Shown here in pieces: positions 35,691-44,834 of a stretch of DNA of 64,000 nucleotides. The notes beneath the pieces are model-generated. The model was not told where the DNA came from, searched no databases, and saw nothing but the letters and a program-made list of their open reading frames with translations. The first letter of the stretch is position 1; each line of letters opens with the position of its first letter. Position numbers and translations under genes: made by a program. Location of the stretch: NCBI GenBank assembly GCA_029215795.1, contig JARDYH010000007.1, positions 59,822,763 through 59,886,762 on the forward strand, read 5' to 3'. Source of the stretch: Anniella stebbinsi. Lineage: Eukaryota; Chordata; Lepidosauria; Squamata; Anniellidae.

Positions 35691-35801
35691 ACAGCCTTCC
35701 CCAACCAGGTGCCCTACAGATGTGGTGGACCGCAACTCCCAGCATGCCCCAGCCGGCCAGGCCCAACGCATCTGGAGGGCGTCAGGTTGGGGGAAACGTT
35801 C
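35691..35801. mobile_element. Short palindromic MITE, 'ccctccagatgtg' family
   Basis: Inverted ends 'ccttccccaaccaggtgccc' and 'gggcgtcaggttgggggaaa', with the core 'ggaccgcaactcccagcatg'. The clearest two-ended copy of this family in the window. Confidence 0.65.
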
Positions 35802-35873
35802 TAAAAAGAGAGATGCTGCTGTTGAACTTCACTAGAAAGCTTCTGTTTTGGAAGCCTGAGGTTTCCAAAGGGT

Positions 35874-36240
35874 TAATAATAATAATAATAATATATTTAT
35901 TTATTTATTTATTACCTGCCTCTCCCAACAGATCGAGGCGGGGAACAGCATCAAACATAAAATACAAAACTGATTAAAACACTTAAAACCAATACATCAT
36001 TAAAATACCAATAAAACACCAATAAAACACTTTAAAGTTCATCTGGGTAGGCCTGCCGGAAGAGATCAGTCTTTATAGATCGTTTAAATTCCTGAAGACT
36101 GGTGAGTTGGCGAATCTCTCCCGGCAGGTCATTCCACAATCTGGGAGTGGCAGAAGAGAAGGTCCTCTGGGTAACGGTTGTCAGTCTAGTTCTTGTTGAC
36201 TGTAGTAAATTCTTCCCAGAGGACCTGAGCGTGCGGGGCT
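35874..36240 (-). mobile_element. L2 LINE 3' end
   Basis: (AAT)n tail in antisense, 'cagatcgaggcggggaacag', 'aggcctgccggaagagatca' and 'gcagaagagaaggtcctctg'. Same subfamily as 21389, 12912 and 38250. Confidence 0.88.
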
Positions 36241-37012
36241 AAGGCATGCTTTAGGATTAAAATGGGAGCCGCCATGATGCCTTGTTGCACTCCAAAAGGA
36301 GTTTGTTCCTGAGTTTAAGAAAGAGCTGCCAACCCTTAGAGGAGTCCTTGACATTGTACGCATGAGTGATAGAGACTGACCCTATTCACAGTGGGACTCC
36401 CGATTGAGGGAAGGCTGATCCCCGAGCAGCAACTGCTACAGGGACACAACGGGCACCCTCCTTTCAGAAAATAATTCTGCTGCACCGCTATAAAGGGAGG
36501 CCATCGGTATGATCATGCCTGAAACAGACATGGTAGGATTACTAACCTCCCGCAAAACCTGATATGAAGGAGGCATGATAAAGAGGCACGGTATAGAAAC
36601 ATATGGTCTACTGTAACCTGAGAAAAAATAACTTATAAGTTACGAGTACTACAAGGCAAAGATGATCCACTAATATGTAATGATATATGGGGGAAATTTA
36701 TTTTACATACAATAGCTTCGGAGTCACTGACATATATGTCAAATATAGCTAAGGAAATACGGACTGTATAAATGGTATGAAATCTCCGATATAGAATATA
36801 GTTTTAGTAAAGTTATAACATCAAGAGTTTAAAAAAGTAATAAGGGGAATAAGCTTCACTCCACTGTATGTCTTTTTTTGTTATTTATTTATTTTGGGAG
36901 GGGGAGGGAAGGGGGTATACCATATCATAATATATTATATTACACTATGTTATAATGTTTATGGTTTTCAAATATATGAAAATTTTTAATAAAAACATTT
37001 TAAAAAAATGAA
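36241..37012 (+). mobile_element. Possible L1-like LINE 3' end, weak evidence
   Basis: A long AT-rich block with a G-rich segment ('gggagggggagggaaggggg') and an A-rich end ('ttttaataaaaacattttaa') resembles the 3' UTR of a 5'-truncated L1-type element on the plus strand. No ORF2 motif could be identified, so it may be ordinary AT-rich intron. Confidence 0.3.
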
Positions 37013-38249
37013 GGAGGAGAGCAGAGAATCACGCAGAGGTGCAGTAGAGTCACCCCATTGGGTGGATACTTGCTTGGAGATTTAGTTACTTAATTTATTA
37101 ATTTCTTGCAGCTTTCTTACATGCTGCTAGTGATCTGCTAATGTATCCCAACACATACTTTGGAAGGGAATTATGCCAGATGTTGGGGCTGGGCTTTGCT
37201 TCTCAGTGGTAAATGGAGGGTACTCTTGACATGTTCAGAGGATCCTGTATTGCTTCTGACTCAGATTAAGCTCTGTGGCATTATATGTCTGATAGTAGGT
37301 CTGTTCGCAGTGAGGGGTAACTTAACCCTGGTGAGCAGAAAGCCTCTACAGACCTGCCTGTTTGGCAATATATCATTCATGTTTGTGGGTCGTTCATATT
37401 TCAGGAACACTGTCCATAGTAAGTGGAGATATTATGGACAGCTCTCAGAAACTAGGGTAATTTCTTTTGTTTGTTTGTTTGTTGAGTTACACCTGCTTCA
37501 AAAACCCGAAATTGCTATGTGGGATAATAAGAGCCTTTAGCGTCCATTATGGACAAGTGACCCATTTTCAAAACACTATGCTTAATATGCTTTCGTTTAA
37601 ACGGTGTGCCGAAATCCCCATAATTGTATCCTAGTCGCAGGAATGTCTTTGGTGGGAAGTGGGTTAAACAGGCTGTGATCTGTGAGTGTAAAAAGGTAAC
37701 AACTCTCACCAGGGAGCAGGATTCAGAAGCAGCCTTTAAGCATGCGTTGTTGAAGCAGCTGGAACTCAGACAGGGATGCCCCGGGCTCGAGCTGTAGCTC
37801 CTTTCATTGGAGACAGCAAACTAATCAGAGGTGAGGGAAGGCTCTAATCAGGGCCGGATTAAGGCATGCTGAGGCCCTAAGCCATGTCAAGATTCAGAGG
37901 CCCCGTGCCATAAAAATAAAGAGTAAAACCAGTATTACATTATAATAGGAAGGGTAATGAAAGGGCTTGAAGTTAAACAGTGTTAGACTTCTCTGAAGAT
38001 AGATAGATATGAAAGGACTAATTAAGTTGACTTGAACTTCTATTAAACTGGCCCTAGTTTCCACTCATTGCCTCCAATACTAAATGCTGCGTTGCCACAC
38101 TTTCTCTGTATAAGGCAACTCTGCTGTAAGTCACACCAGACTTTCCAACAAATTTAAGCCAAAGCGATTTCGTCCTGAGTTATCTTACACCTTAGTTGTC
38201 TCTGACAAATTTCAGGCCCTACGTATTTTTAACGTATAGTGTGACTCTG

Positions 38250-38579
38250 CCCCGCATGCTCAGGTCTTCTGGGAAGAATTTACTAGAATCTGTCAAAACT
38301 AGACTGACAACCGTTACCCAGAGGATCTTCTCTTCTGCCGCTCCCAGACTGTGGAATGGCCTGCCGGAAGAGATCCGCCAACTTCACAGTCTTCCAGAAC
38401 TTAAGAAAGCTATAAAGACTGGTCTCTTCCGGCAGGCCTACCCAGTCAGACGTTGAGACTTTTATTGGTATTTTAATGATGTATTAATTTTATATGCTTT
38501 TAATCAGTTTTATGTATTTTATATCATTCGTGTTTGATGTTGTTCCCCGCCTTGATCCGAAGGGAGAGGTGGGAAATAA

Positions 38580-38618
<39 letters not shown>
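38250..38618 (+). mobile_element. L2 LINE 3' end with intact C-terminal frame
   Basis: The plus strand encodes RMLRSSGKNLLESVKTRLTT, then RIFSSAAPRLWNGLPEEIRQ and KTGLFRQAYPVRR followed by a stop, the L2 ORF2 C-terminus. It then carries 'ccccgccttgatccgaaggg' and an (ATT)n tail. It lies about 320 bp upstream of MPRIP exon A. Confidence 0.9.
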
Positions 38619-38836
38619 TAGAAGTTGCTGTTTTAAATGTGTATTTTAACCTGTATTAATCTCTGCTGCTTGGTTTTATCCTGGTTGTGTTTTTATATCG
38701 TATGTTATTTTGTGTTTTTAGATTGTGGTTTATTTTATATTTCTTAAAATGATTTCATGGTTTCAATTTTTGTGAACCGCCCAGAGGGCTTCGGCTATGG
38801 GGCGGTATAAAAATGCAATAAATAAATAAATAAATT
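38619..38836 (+). mobile_element. Second L2 3' tail adjoining exon A
   Basis: 'gtgaaccgcccagagggctt' and 'ggggcggtataaaaatgcaa' with an (AAAT)n tail, directly after the previous L2 and 105 bp before exon A. Confidence 0.8.
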
Positions 38837-38941
38837 CTCTCTGATGCTGGATAGGAAATTTAGCACAAAAAGGTGATGTGTGTGTGCCCGCGCTTCCTCA
38901 CTTCTCACAACCGACCCCCCCCTTTACTCTTTTCCTTGCAG

Positions 38942-39093
38942 CCTACCACGCTGCCACAGGGCACCATCAACATGAACCAGTGTACGGATGTCGTAGATGG
39001 GGAAAGCAGGACTGGGCAGAAGTTCTCACTTTGCATCCTGACGCCTGAGAATGAGCATTTCATCCGAGCTGAGAACAAAGAGATCATCAGTGG
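38942..39093 (+). CDS. MPRIP: MPRIP internal coding exon A: second half of the N-terminal PH domain
   Basis: MPRIP (myosin phosphatase Rho-interacting protein, p116Rip/M-RIP) is a cytoskeletal scaffold that binds F-actin, RhoA and the myosin-binding subunit of myosin phosphatase. This 152-nt exon reads PTTLPQGTINMNQCTDVVDG and continues through KFSLCILTPENEHFIRAENK to EIISG. That is the distinctive C-terminal beta-strand half of the MPRIP PH1 domain, nearly identical to my memory of the mammalian protein. The acceptor is a C/T-rich tract ending ttgcag at 38941. The donor is GTGAGT at 39094. The exon starts in phase 0 and ends with two bases (GG) of a Gly codon completed by the next exon. The PH1 exons that should precede it were not found in the 38.9 kb upstream. 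Identification rests on recognised sequence and on perfect phase matching with the next exon. Confidence 0.96.
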
Positions 39094-39274
39094 GTGAGTG
39101 GAGAGGGGGGCGGATCCTGGGGGGCGCCGGCTGCAGCTGAGTCTGGGAGGGAGCCGGCTGGCTGTGCGGAACTCTTCGCGTCCACTAGTGGGGGCTCTTT
39201 GGGTTGGAGCCCGAGATGGCAAAGACGCCCCTTTTGTCTCGACTCTTGGGCTGGGTTAGACGATGTCATGCCAT

Positions 39275-39419
39275 GGAGGTTGGTGGCTCCGATATCTTTG
39301 GGTGGTGAATCTGCTCCGGGTTTCAGTCAGAACCAGTCAGTACTCTGGATAGCTCCTTTAGCGTTCTGACTGAAACGCGGAGTGGATTCACCACCCTACC
39401 GATATTGGAGCCATCAGCT
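39275..39419. mobile_element. Highly palindromic ~145-bp MITE
   Basis: The left half 'ggaggttggtggctccgata' ... 'gggtttcagtcagaacc' is mirrored by 'gttctgactgaaacgcggag' ... 'gatattggagccatcagc'. The arms are about 60 bp each with few mismatches. A related copy lies at 53973-54142. Confidence 0.75.
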
Positions 39420-39802
39420 AAGAGCATCACCCTGCCACACAGATCTTTTCTCCCAGCACACAGTATGGGAATAAATTGTCCGGAGACTCTTGCTCTAAAG
39501 AAATGAACAGACACCTGAAATTCTGAGAGCAGAGCTACTCATGGAACTACGTAGGTTGATTTCCATGAATAAATCTATCAAACCCTGTCCTCAGAGGGCA
39601 GTTCACAGTTGTTATGCTTTACCCTTGCCCAAAGAACCCTGCAAGGTGGACTGGGAGATTTGACTTCGGTTCTGAGTCAAACACTTCGAACCGCTTTAAG
39701 ATGTCCTTAGAAGACCACTTTGGCCGTGAGTTCAGATTTGCATCTGGCAGCTGAGATCTTGCACAGCTTTATAAGAAATTCTAAGAACTAAATTGTTGGG
39801 TT

Positions 39803-39839
39803 AACTCTGGGCTGTTTAAGCTTTAAACAACCCAGAGTT
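39803..39839. repeat. Imperfect inverted repeat (hairpin)
   Basis: aactctgggctgtttaa and tttaaacaacccagagtt pair over 17-18 nt with one mismatch and a 2-nt centre. Probably the core of a small MITE whose limits are unclear. Confidence 0.7.
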
Positions 39840-41264
39840 CCAGTTTCAGACCTCACAATAACAACCCAGGAACGGGGTTGAGGCTGGGGTTCTGTTCCTC
39901 AGTTATAGATTGAAAACGGAAGCTACAAGTGCGCAGGACGCGTTGTGTTTGTCTGCTCCCACACGGCCTCAGGGATTCCTGGATTAAAACACCCAGGAAT
40001 TGCCAGTTCATGCAAACCAGGTCAGTTGGTCAGCGTTGTTTGCATTTATGCTGACAAAACCCAAAGCAAGCTCTCAGTGTAATAAAGATGAAAAAGTGAG
40101 CGCTTAAATTACAGAGTAGATAGAGGGGATGCCATTTTAATATTGTCTGAAGGGTGCTGGAGGATTGATCTTAAATTTCCCAGTACTGTTTGGAATCTTT
40201 CAAGTATTGATTTAGAACCCGGGTGGATGTGAATGATTGAGGACTAGGAGCATGGCTGGAGGCAGACAAGCTCAGCGGGTTTATGTAGAGCGAAAGCAGC
40301 AATGAATTGAGATGGAACCACAGCAGGGTGGCATCTCCTGTATTCATGTTGTAGCTGTTGTTTGTTATTCTTCCCCATCTTAAACCTGTAGATCCTGAAA
40401 CATTTCAGGTGTAAAAACTGGAGTGGAATTAAAACTAGCAGAACAGAAAGGAAAGGGAGAGGCGGTGGAATTGGATCCGACCTGTTTGGCAAGATTTGCT
40501 GTTCCCTTGTCTCTCTGTCATGACTGCCCTGCCCAGCTGGGGCCTGATGGGCAGGAATTAATTGCTTTCTGAATTTTCTCGGTGGTGCTGTAACTGGCAT
40601 AACAGTGACCCCATCCCAGCGCCGCCTCGGAGAATGGTTCTCATGCCGATCGCCTAATCTTGACACTTGTTGCCTAAAGAAAAGTTGCAAGTGTTTCAAT
40701 ACAAATGTAAACAGTGGCAGGACTTACATTGTTGTGGTGAAATCCGAATCCGTCGCAACTGAGGTCAATGGGAAGAAATCGCCTCCTGTTCATAGTCGGG
40801 AGAATTTTCCCGTTGCAGAGCCTGCGAAGCAACTCAGCCGGAGCCTGTGCATTCTCCCTTTATGGGCTGCTTTGAAATGATTGAAACGAAATGAGCAGCG
40901 TGGAGCCAGCGCTGGCATGTTGCAGAAGCAGGTGGCAGGTTCACCCTGTGGAGCCGCGCTGAGTCTCGAGTTCCGGATTTGATTTTTTTGTGCAGCGCAG
41001 CAGTTTAAGACAATGAGTTCTGAGCCAGAACGTCTGTGACGATAAGGCAGCCTTCCTTTGGCCTACAGTTCCCATCAGCCCCAGCCAGCATGACCAGTGA
41101 TGGGGGATGATGGGATGGTTGCCAAAAACATCTGCTGGGACCCAGGCTGGCGATGGCGGAGCCTATTTATTTATTTATTACATTTTTATACAAGAGGAAC
41201 CTGGCGGGGCCAAAGCTGAGCACGAGCCAAGGAACTACATTTCCCAGCAGGCACTGGGGCGAAG

Positions 41265-41405
41265 GCCTCAAACCATGGGCAGGAGGGTGCTGTTGTGCTC
41301 ATGTTCCCCATGGCAGCTGTTTGGCCATTGCATGGACAGAATGCTGGACTAGATGGACCTGTGGTCTGATCCAGCCTCAGGGCTCTTCTTGGGTTCTCAT
41401 TCCAC
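41265..41405 (+). mobile_element. CR1-type LINE 3' UTR
   Basis: 'gcaggagggtgctgttgtgc', 'tgctggactagatggacctg' and 'ctgatccagcctcagggctc' in sense orientation. Confidence 0.8.
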
Positions 41406-41652
41406 ACAATCGGGGTTGGGGGTGCAACTAGTTTGTGTGGCTCCCCATGAATTTATTCATGTGGGCTGGCTCTGAGTAACACAAGAGGTTCTTGAGCATG
41501 ATGGAGCTGGAGTTACCCAAACTGTGCAGTGCTACCAGAGGTTGAACTCCTGTTAGTCCCATTGAGTGGGGAGGACCAGTGAGGACTTCCTGGGAGTAAG
41601 GGCAGAGAGGTGCAGCTGGCTCCGTAATTTGTGGTGGCTGGAACAAAGACGC

Positions 41653-41872
41653 CAGAGAGCCAGTGTGGTATAGTGGCTAAAGTGTCGGACTGGGAGTCAG
41701 TAGATCCAAGTTCTAGTCCCCACTCAGCCATGAAAACCTACTGGGTGACTTTGGGCCAGTCGCAGACTCTTCAGCCCAACCCACCTCACAGGGTTCTTGT
41801 TGTGAGGAGAAAATGGAGAGGAGGAGGAGGAGGATATCAATGCAACGACAACAATAATACTAATGAAAGGTG
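41653..41872 (+). mobile_element. tRNA-derived SINE (Sauria type)
   Basis: 'agagccagtgtggtatagtg' with A box, 'ccaagttctagtccccactc' with B-box-like sequence, 'ctgggtgactttgggccagt', 'cccacctcacagggttcttg', then a GA-rich end and 'atatcaatgcaacgacaaca' tail. Confidence 0.88.
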
Positions 41873-43084
41873 GAATTATGGGTCCTTCAAATGAGCGGGT
41901 AGAAAATCTCAATTGGATCCATGAATTTCTAGCAGTGCAGGCTCAGAGAGCAGACATCTGTCTTGCTGCTCTGACTGCCTGATGTTCTGAGATCTTTTTT
42001 GTTTTTTGGGGTTGGAAAGGCTTCCCATTTGGCAAAAGGACATCTGTCTGTCTTAGGTTTGTGGCTGCTGGCTGCGGGGACGATGTGGGAATTCTGGATG
42101 GTTTGTTTTTTTTTAATTTGCTGCTCTGGGTGCCCCTTGCTACCTCTTGAGAAGCCGAGGTCTTTTGCGTGTGCCAACTTACAGCTTGAGGGGTACCGGG
42201 GATGGGGGTGGGGTGGGGGGAAGAGAGAGAGAGACAAGATTTTATTTTTATGGCCATATTTCATAAACTCCTGAAAAGTAGCAGTTTAGCAATGGAAATA
42301 CTGACACCACCCAAACTCTAACGATGTAGGCTGTGTGTGTTGGAAGATGAGAAGCCGCTGACGGCATGACCCTGCCTGGGAGGCGGAATGAAAGCAAGCT
42401 TTTCTAGTGGGAACGGCAATGTTTTACTGCTTGTTCAGCAGGAGCGTTCTCTTCTGGCTGTTTGGGAGTTTGAAGAACTGGTTTTCGAATAAGATAGAAG
42501 TATTGGCACAGGGAACAAAGTGGCTGCCGTAACCTGATCCAATGTGACCCATGGGGCCCAATCCAGTGGGAAGTTCTCTTGCATAACCCCCGGTGAAATG
42601 CATGGGAACTGTACAATGACGTGCCCCCCCCCCCCCCAATTGGATGGATTGTGTCCAATTTGGTTTGTTTTACTATATGTCTATAGACATATGCATGTCC
42701 TGGCCTTCAGCTCCCAGGGCGCGTCACAAAGAATAGTAAAAGAGTCATGCACATGTTAAAAGCCAACATATTTCAACAACAGAACAATGAAAATGCAGCA
42801 GAACCAAAACCGGCTCAAACAATATTTGAAAAAAAAGCCTTGGGAACGTAACGAGGTCTTTTCCTGTCACCGGAAGGACAGAAGAGTAGAGGCCATTTGC
42901 AGCCTCCCTGGGGGAAGGGCTCCGGAGCGTGCACACCACAAATCGAGAAAGCCCCATTACTGGTTGAGACCCTCCCGGCCTTTGAGGGGCCCTGGAGGAA
43001 GGCCTCCGAAATAGACCTCCGTGTATGATGGGTTTCTTGGGATCGTCGGGAACTTACATTATACCCAGTAAAGACTCTTGGCCC

Positions 43085-43270
43085 ATTGAACTCAATATTC
43101 TCTACACTGAGTGGCAGGCAGCTGCCATTTTGAATACGTAACCCCCATCCAGGGTTTGTCATGTTGTGCGAACCTGGCGAGCGTGAGTTATGCGAGGGTT
43201 AAATAACCCTCGCATAACCCATGGTCTGACTTAAATAACCCATGATGAACAGCAGTGTGTCGTCCAAACC
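43085..43270. mobile_element. MITE with perfect 14+14-nt central inverted repeat
   Basis: TTATGCGAGGGTTA (43188-43201) and TAACCCTCGCATAA (43204-43217) are exact complements separated by AA. Flanking 'gccattttgaatacgtaacc' and 'gtgtgtcgtccaaacctgg' recur in degraded form at 49700-49970. Outer limits approximate. Confidence 0.6.
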
Positions 43271-43271
43271 T

Positions 43272-43406
43272 GGGCCAGATCTACACCAAGCAGGATATAA
43301 CGCTTTGAAAACGGTTCGAAAATTGTATCTGGATTGTTTCCTGGGCCCCAACTGTTGTCAATACTGTTATAAACCGTTTTAAAGCAGTAGTGTAGATCCT
43401 GCCCTG
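43272..43406. mobile_element. Small inverted-repeat element
   Basis: 'ccagatctacaccaagcagg' with 'ctttgaaaacggtt' inside is mirrored by 'aaaccgttttaaagcagtag' and 'tgtagatcctgccctgg'. About 135 bp, directly adjoining the previous MITE. Confidence 0.6.
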
Positions 43407-43904
43407 GTCGTTGCGGTAACTATGTCTTCGCATGCATTTAGATGTGCAAGGCATACCCCAAAGCCGAAGTGTTCTAGATTTTTTAAAAAAGAGTTTAACT
43501 CCTCTTCATTTAGGAAGCTCGGAGTGACTTAGCTTACAACGCTGCTGCGGCATAGACTTCTCCAAGACCATTTCCTAGAACCTGTTTTTTGTTTTGTTTT
43601 ACCTTTTAAATATTTTTGTAGACACACAGCTGCTAATCATCCTACATGAAAACAACAGGATAATTGGGTTTGAGATGACAGACAGGGTTTCAGCAGACAG
43701 GGTAGTGCATATTTACTCCGTTCCTCTCCGTGGCCCTTTGCCCCAGAATATATTGGCAAGGCTTGCTACGGGCTTGCAAACCACCACTCCCCTTGAGCCA
43801 AGTTGGAATGAATGTGGACTAGTAACTTTTGGGGATTTCTATGCGAGAGGCTCTTCTGCTAAGCAATATCTGGCAAGTAAAGGGTGACTGAGCGTATATG
43901 AAGC

Positions 43905-44475
43905 TCTCTTACTGTTTTTATGTATTCATTAAACTTACATACCGTTATTCATAACAAATCACAGAGCAGTTTAAAAATAAAAAGTAAGAATAAAAAAAAA
44001 ACAACCCACATGCTGATAGAAAAAATGCTATAAAACCAGCGGAGAGATCATACGTACCCAAGAGTGTTCAGCAGACAGAAAACTAAAGGATGGCCCAAAA
44101 GACCTGGATGAAGAGGGGCATCTTCCATAACTCAGAACAAAGCTACTGATGTTGCCTGATGCACCTCCAAAGGCAGAGAGTTAGTTGCACAGCCAAGAAG
44201 ACCCTCACTGGGGTCGCTGCTCCCTGGGCAACGCCTTTGGGTGGGCCATGAGCAGGGCCCCCTCCCAAATATTTCAAAAGCTGGGCAGGTACATGCAGGG
44301 AGAGGCGCTCCAAGTATTTGGGCCCAATCCGATTAGGGCCTGATGAGTTGACATTAGTGCTTTGAGGTCAGCCTGGAATAATAATAATAACAATAGGCAG
44401 CCAGTGCAGATCACAGGGATGTAGATGATGCCTCTGAACTGCCCTACAAAGAGCTCCAAACCGCCCCAGATAGTC
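43905..44475 (-). mobile_element. Divergent L2 LINE remnant
   Basis: Antisense L2-like order: 3' tail with 'tacataccgttattcataac', then 'ggcagagagttagttgcaca', 'gctgggcaggtacatgcagg', 'caagtatttgggcccaatcc' and 'aggcagccagtgcagatcac'. Highly diverged and interrupted by an AAT tract. Confidence 0.65.
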
Positions 44476-44749
44476 CTTTATAGAGCAACATGGAGCTCTG
44501 AGCTGTCTTTAAGGGCAGCCCGACATAGAGCTCCGCTGATCCTCGGAGCCCGATGTTGTCTACTGGGGTGGCCCTGGCTCCTCAGGGCCGCTCAGGCGAG
44601 GTACAGCGCTCCAAACCCTGCCTTTGGACAGAGGCTCTGAGCTACGGACAGTTTTGTCTGGCTTGGGCCTTTTCCAGTCGCTGTTTCCCGTTGCTCTGCT
44701 TGACGCGTCGTTCCTCAACTTGTGGCTCTCTTCTCTCTCTCGCGTTCAG

Positions 44750-44834
44750 GTGGCTGGAGATGTTGGTTGTCTATCCGAGGACGAACAAGCAGAATCAAAA
44801 GAAGAAGAGGAAAGTGGAGCCTCCAACTCCCCAG
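44750..44834 (+). CDS. MPRIP: MPRIP internal coding exon B: end of PH1 helix and basic linker
   Basis: This 85-nt exon completes the split Gly codon and then encodes WLEMLVVYPRTNKQNQKKKR followed by KVEPPTPQ. The WLEML motif is the C-terminal alpha helix of the PH fold with its near-invariant Trp. It is followed by a lysine/arginine run typical of the MPRIP linker just after PH1. The acceptor is cgcgttcag at 44749 and the donor is GTAAAT at 44835. The exon ends in phase 0 after CAG. Intron length from exon A is 5656 bp. One residue differs from the mammalian form I remember (MLVVYP instead of MLMVYP). Very short internal exons like this are easily missed by ORF searches, and this one is supported mainly by homology and phase. 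Confidence 0.95.

Larger units (their letters stand above)
1..38941 (+). other. MPRIP: Gene-free upstream region, inferred MPRIP intron upstream of exon A
   Basis: I found no recognisable exon of MPRIP or any other host gene in this stretch on either strand. In the mammalian gene the preceding exons encode the zinc-finger-like N-terminus (large first intron) and two short PH1 exons of under 30 codons. Those small exons could be missed by eye, but none was seen. Repeats listed separately cover much of the region. The remaining unique sequence (for example 7100-8570, 14900-16300, 17400-18250, 26500-27380, 27500-29550 and 29800-31000) shows no coding signal I can support. Confidence 0.7.
39094..44749 (+). 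other. MPRIP: MPRIP intron between exons A and B
   Basis: GTGAGT...CAG intron of 5656 bp. It contains a palindromic MITE at 39275-39419, a hairpin at 39803-39839, a CR1 3' end, a Sauria-type SINE, two small inverted-repeat elements near 43.1-43.4 kb and a minus-strand L2 remnant. An open frame at 43594-43887 resembles no protein I know. Confidence 0.85.

Noticed and set aside
37843..37990. Possible hAT end at 'cagggccggattaaggc'
   Set aside because: Resembles common hAT termini, but no opposite end or target duplication could be located, so it was not listed as an element.
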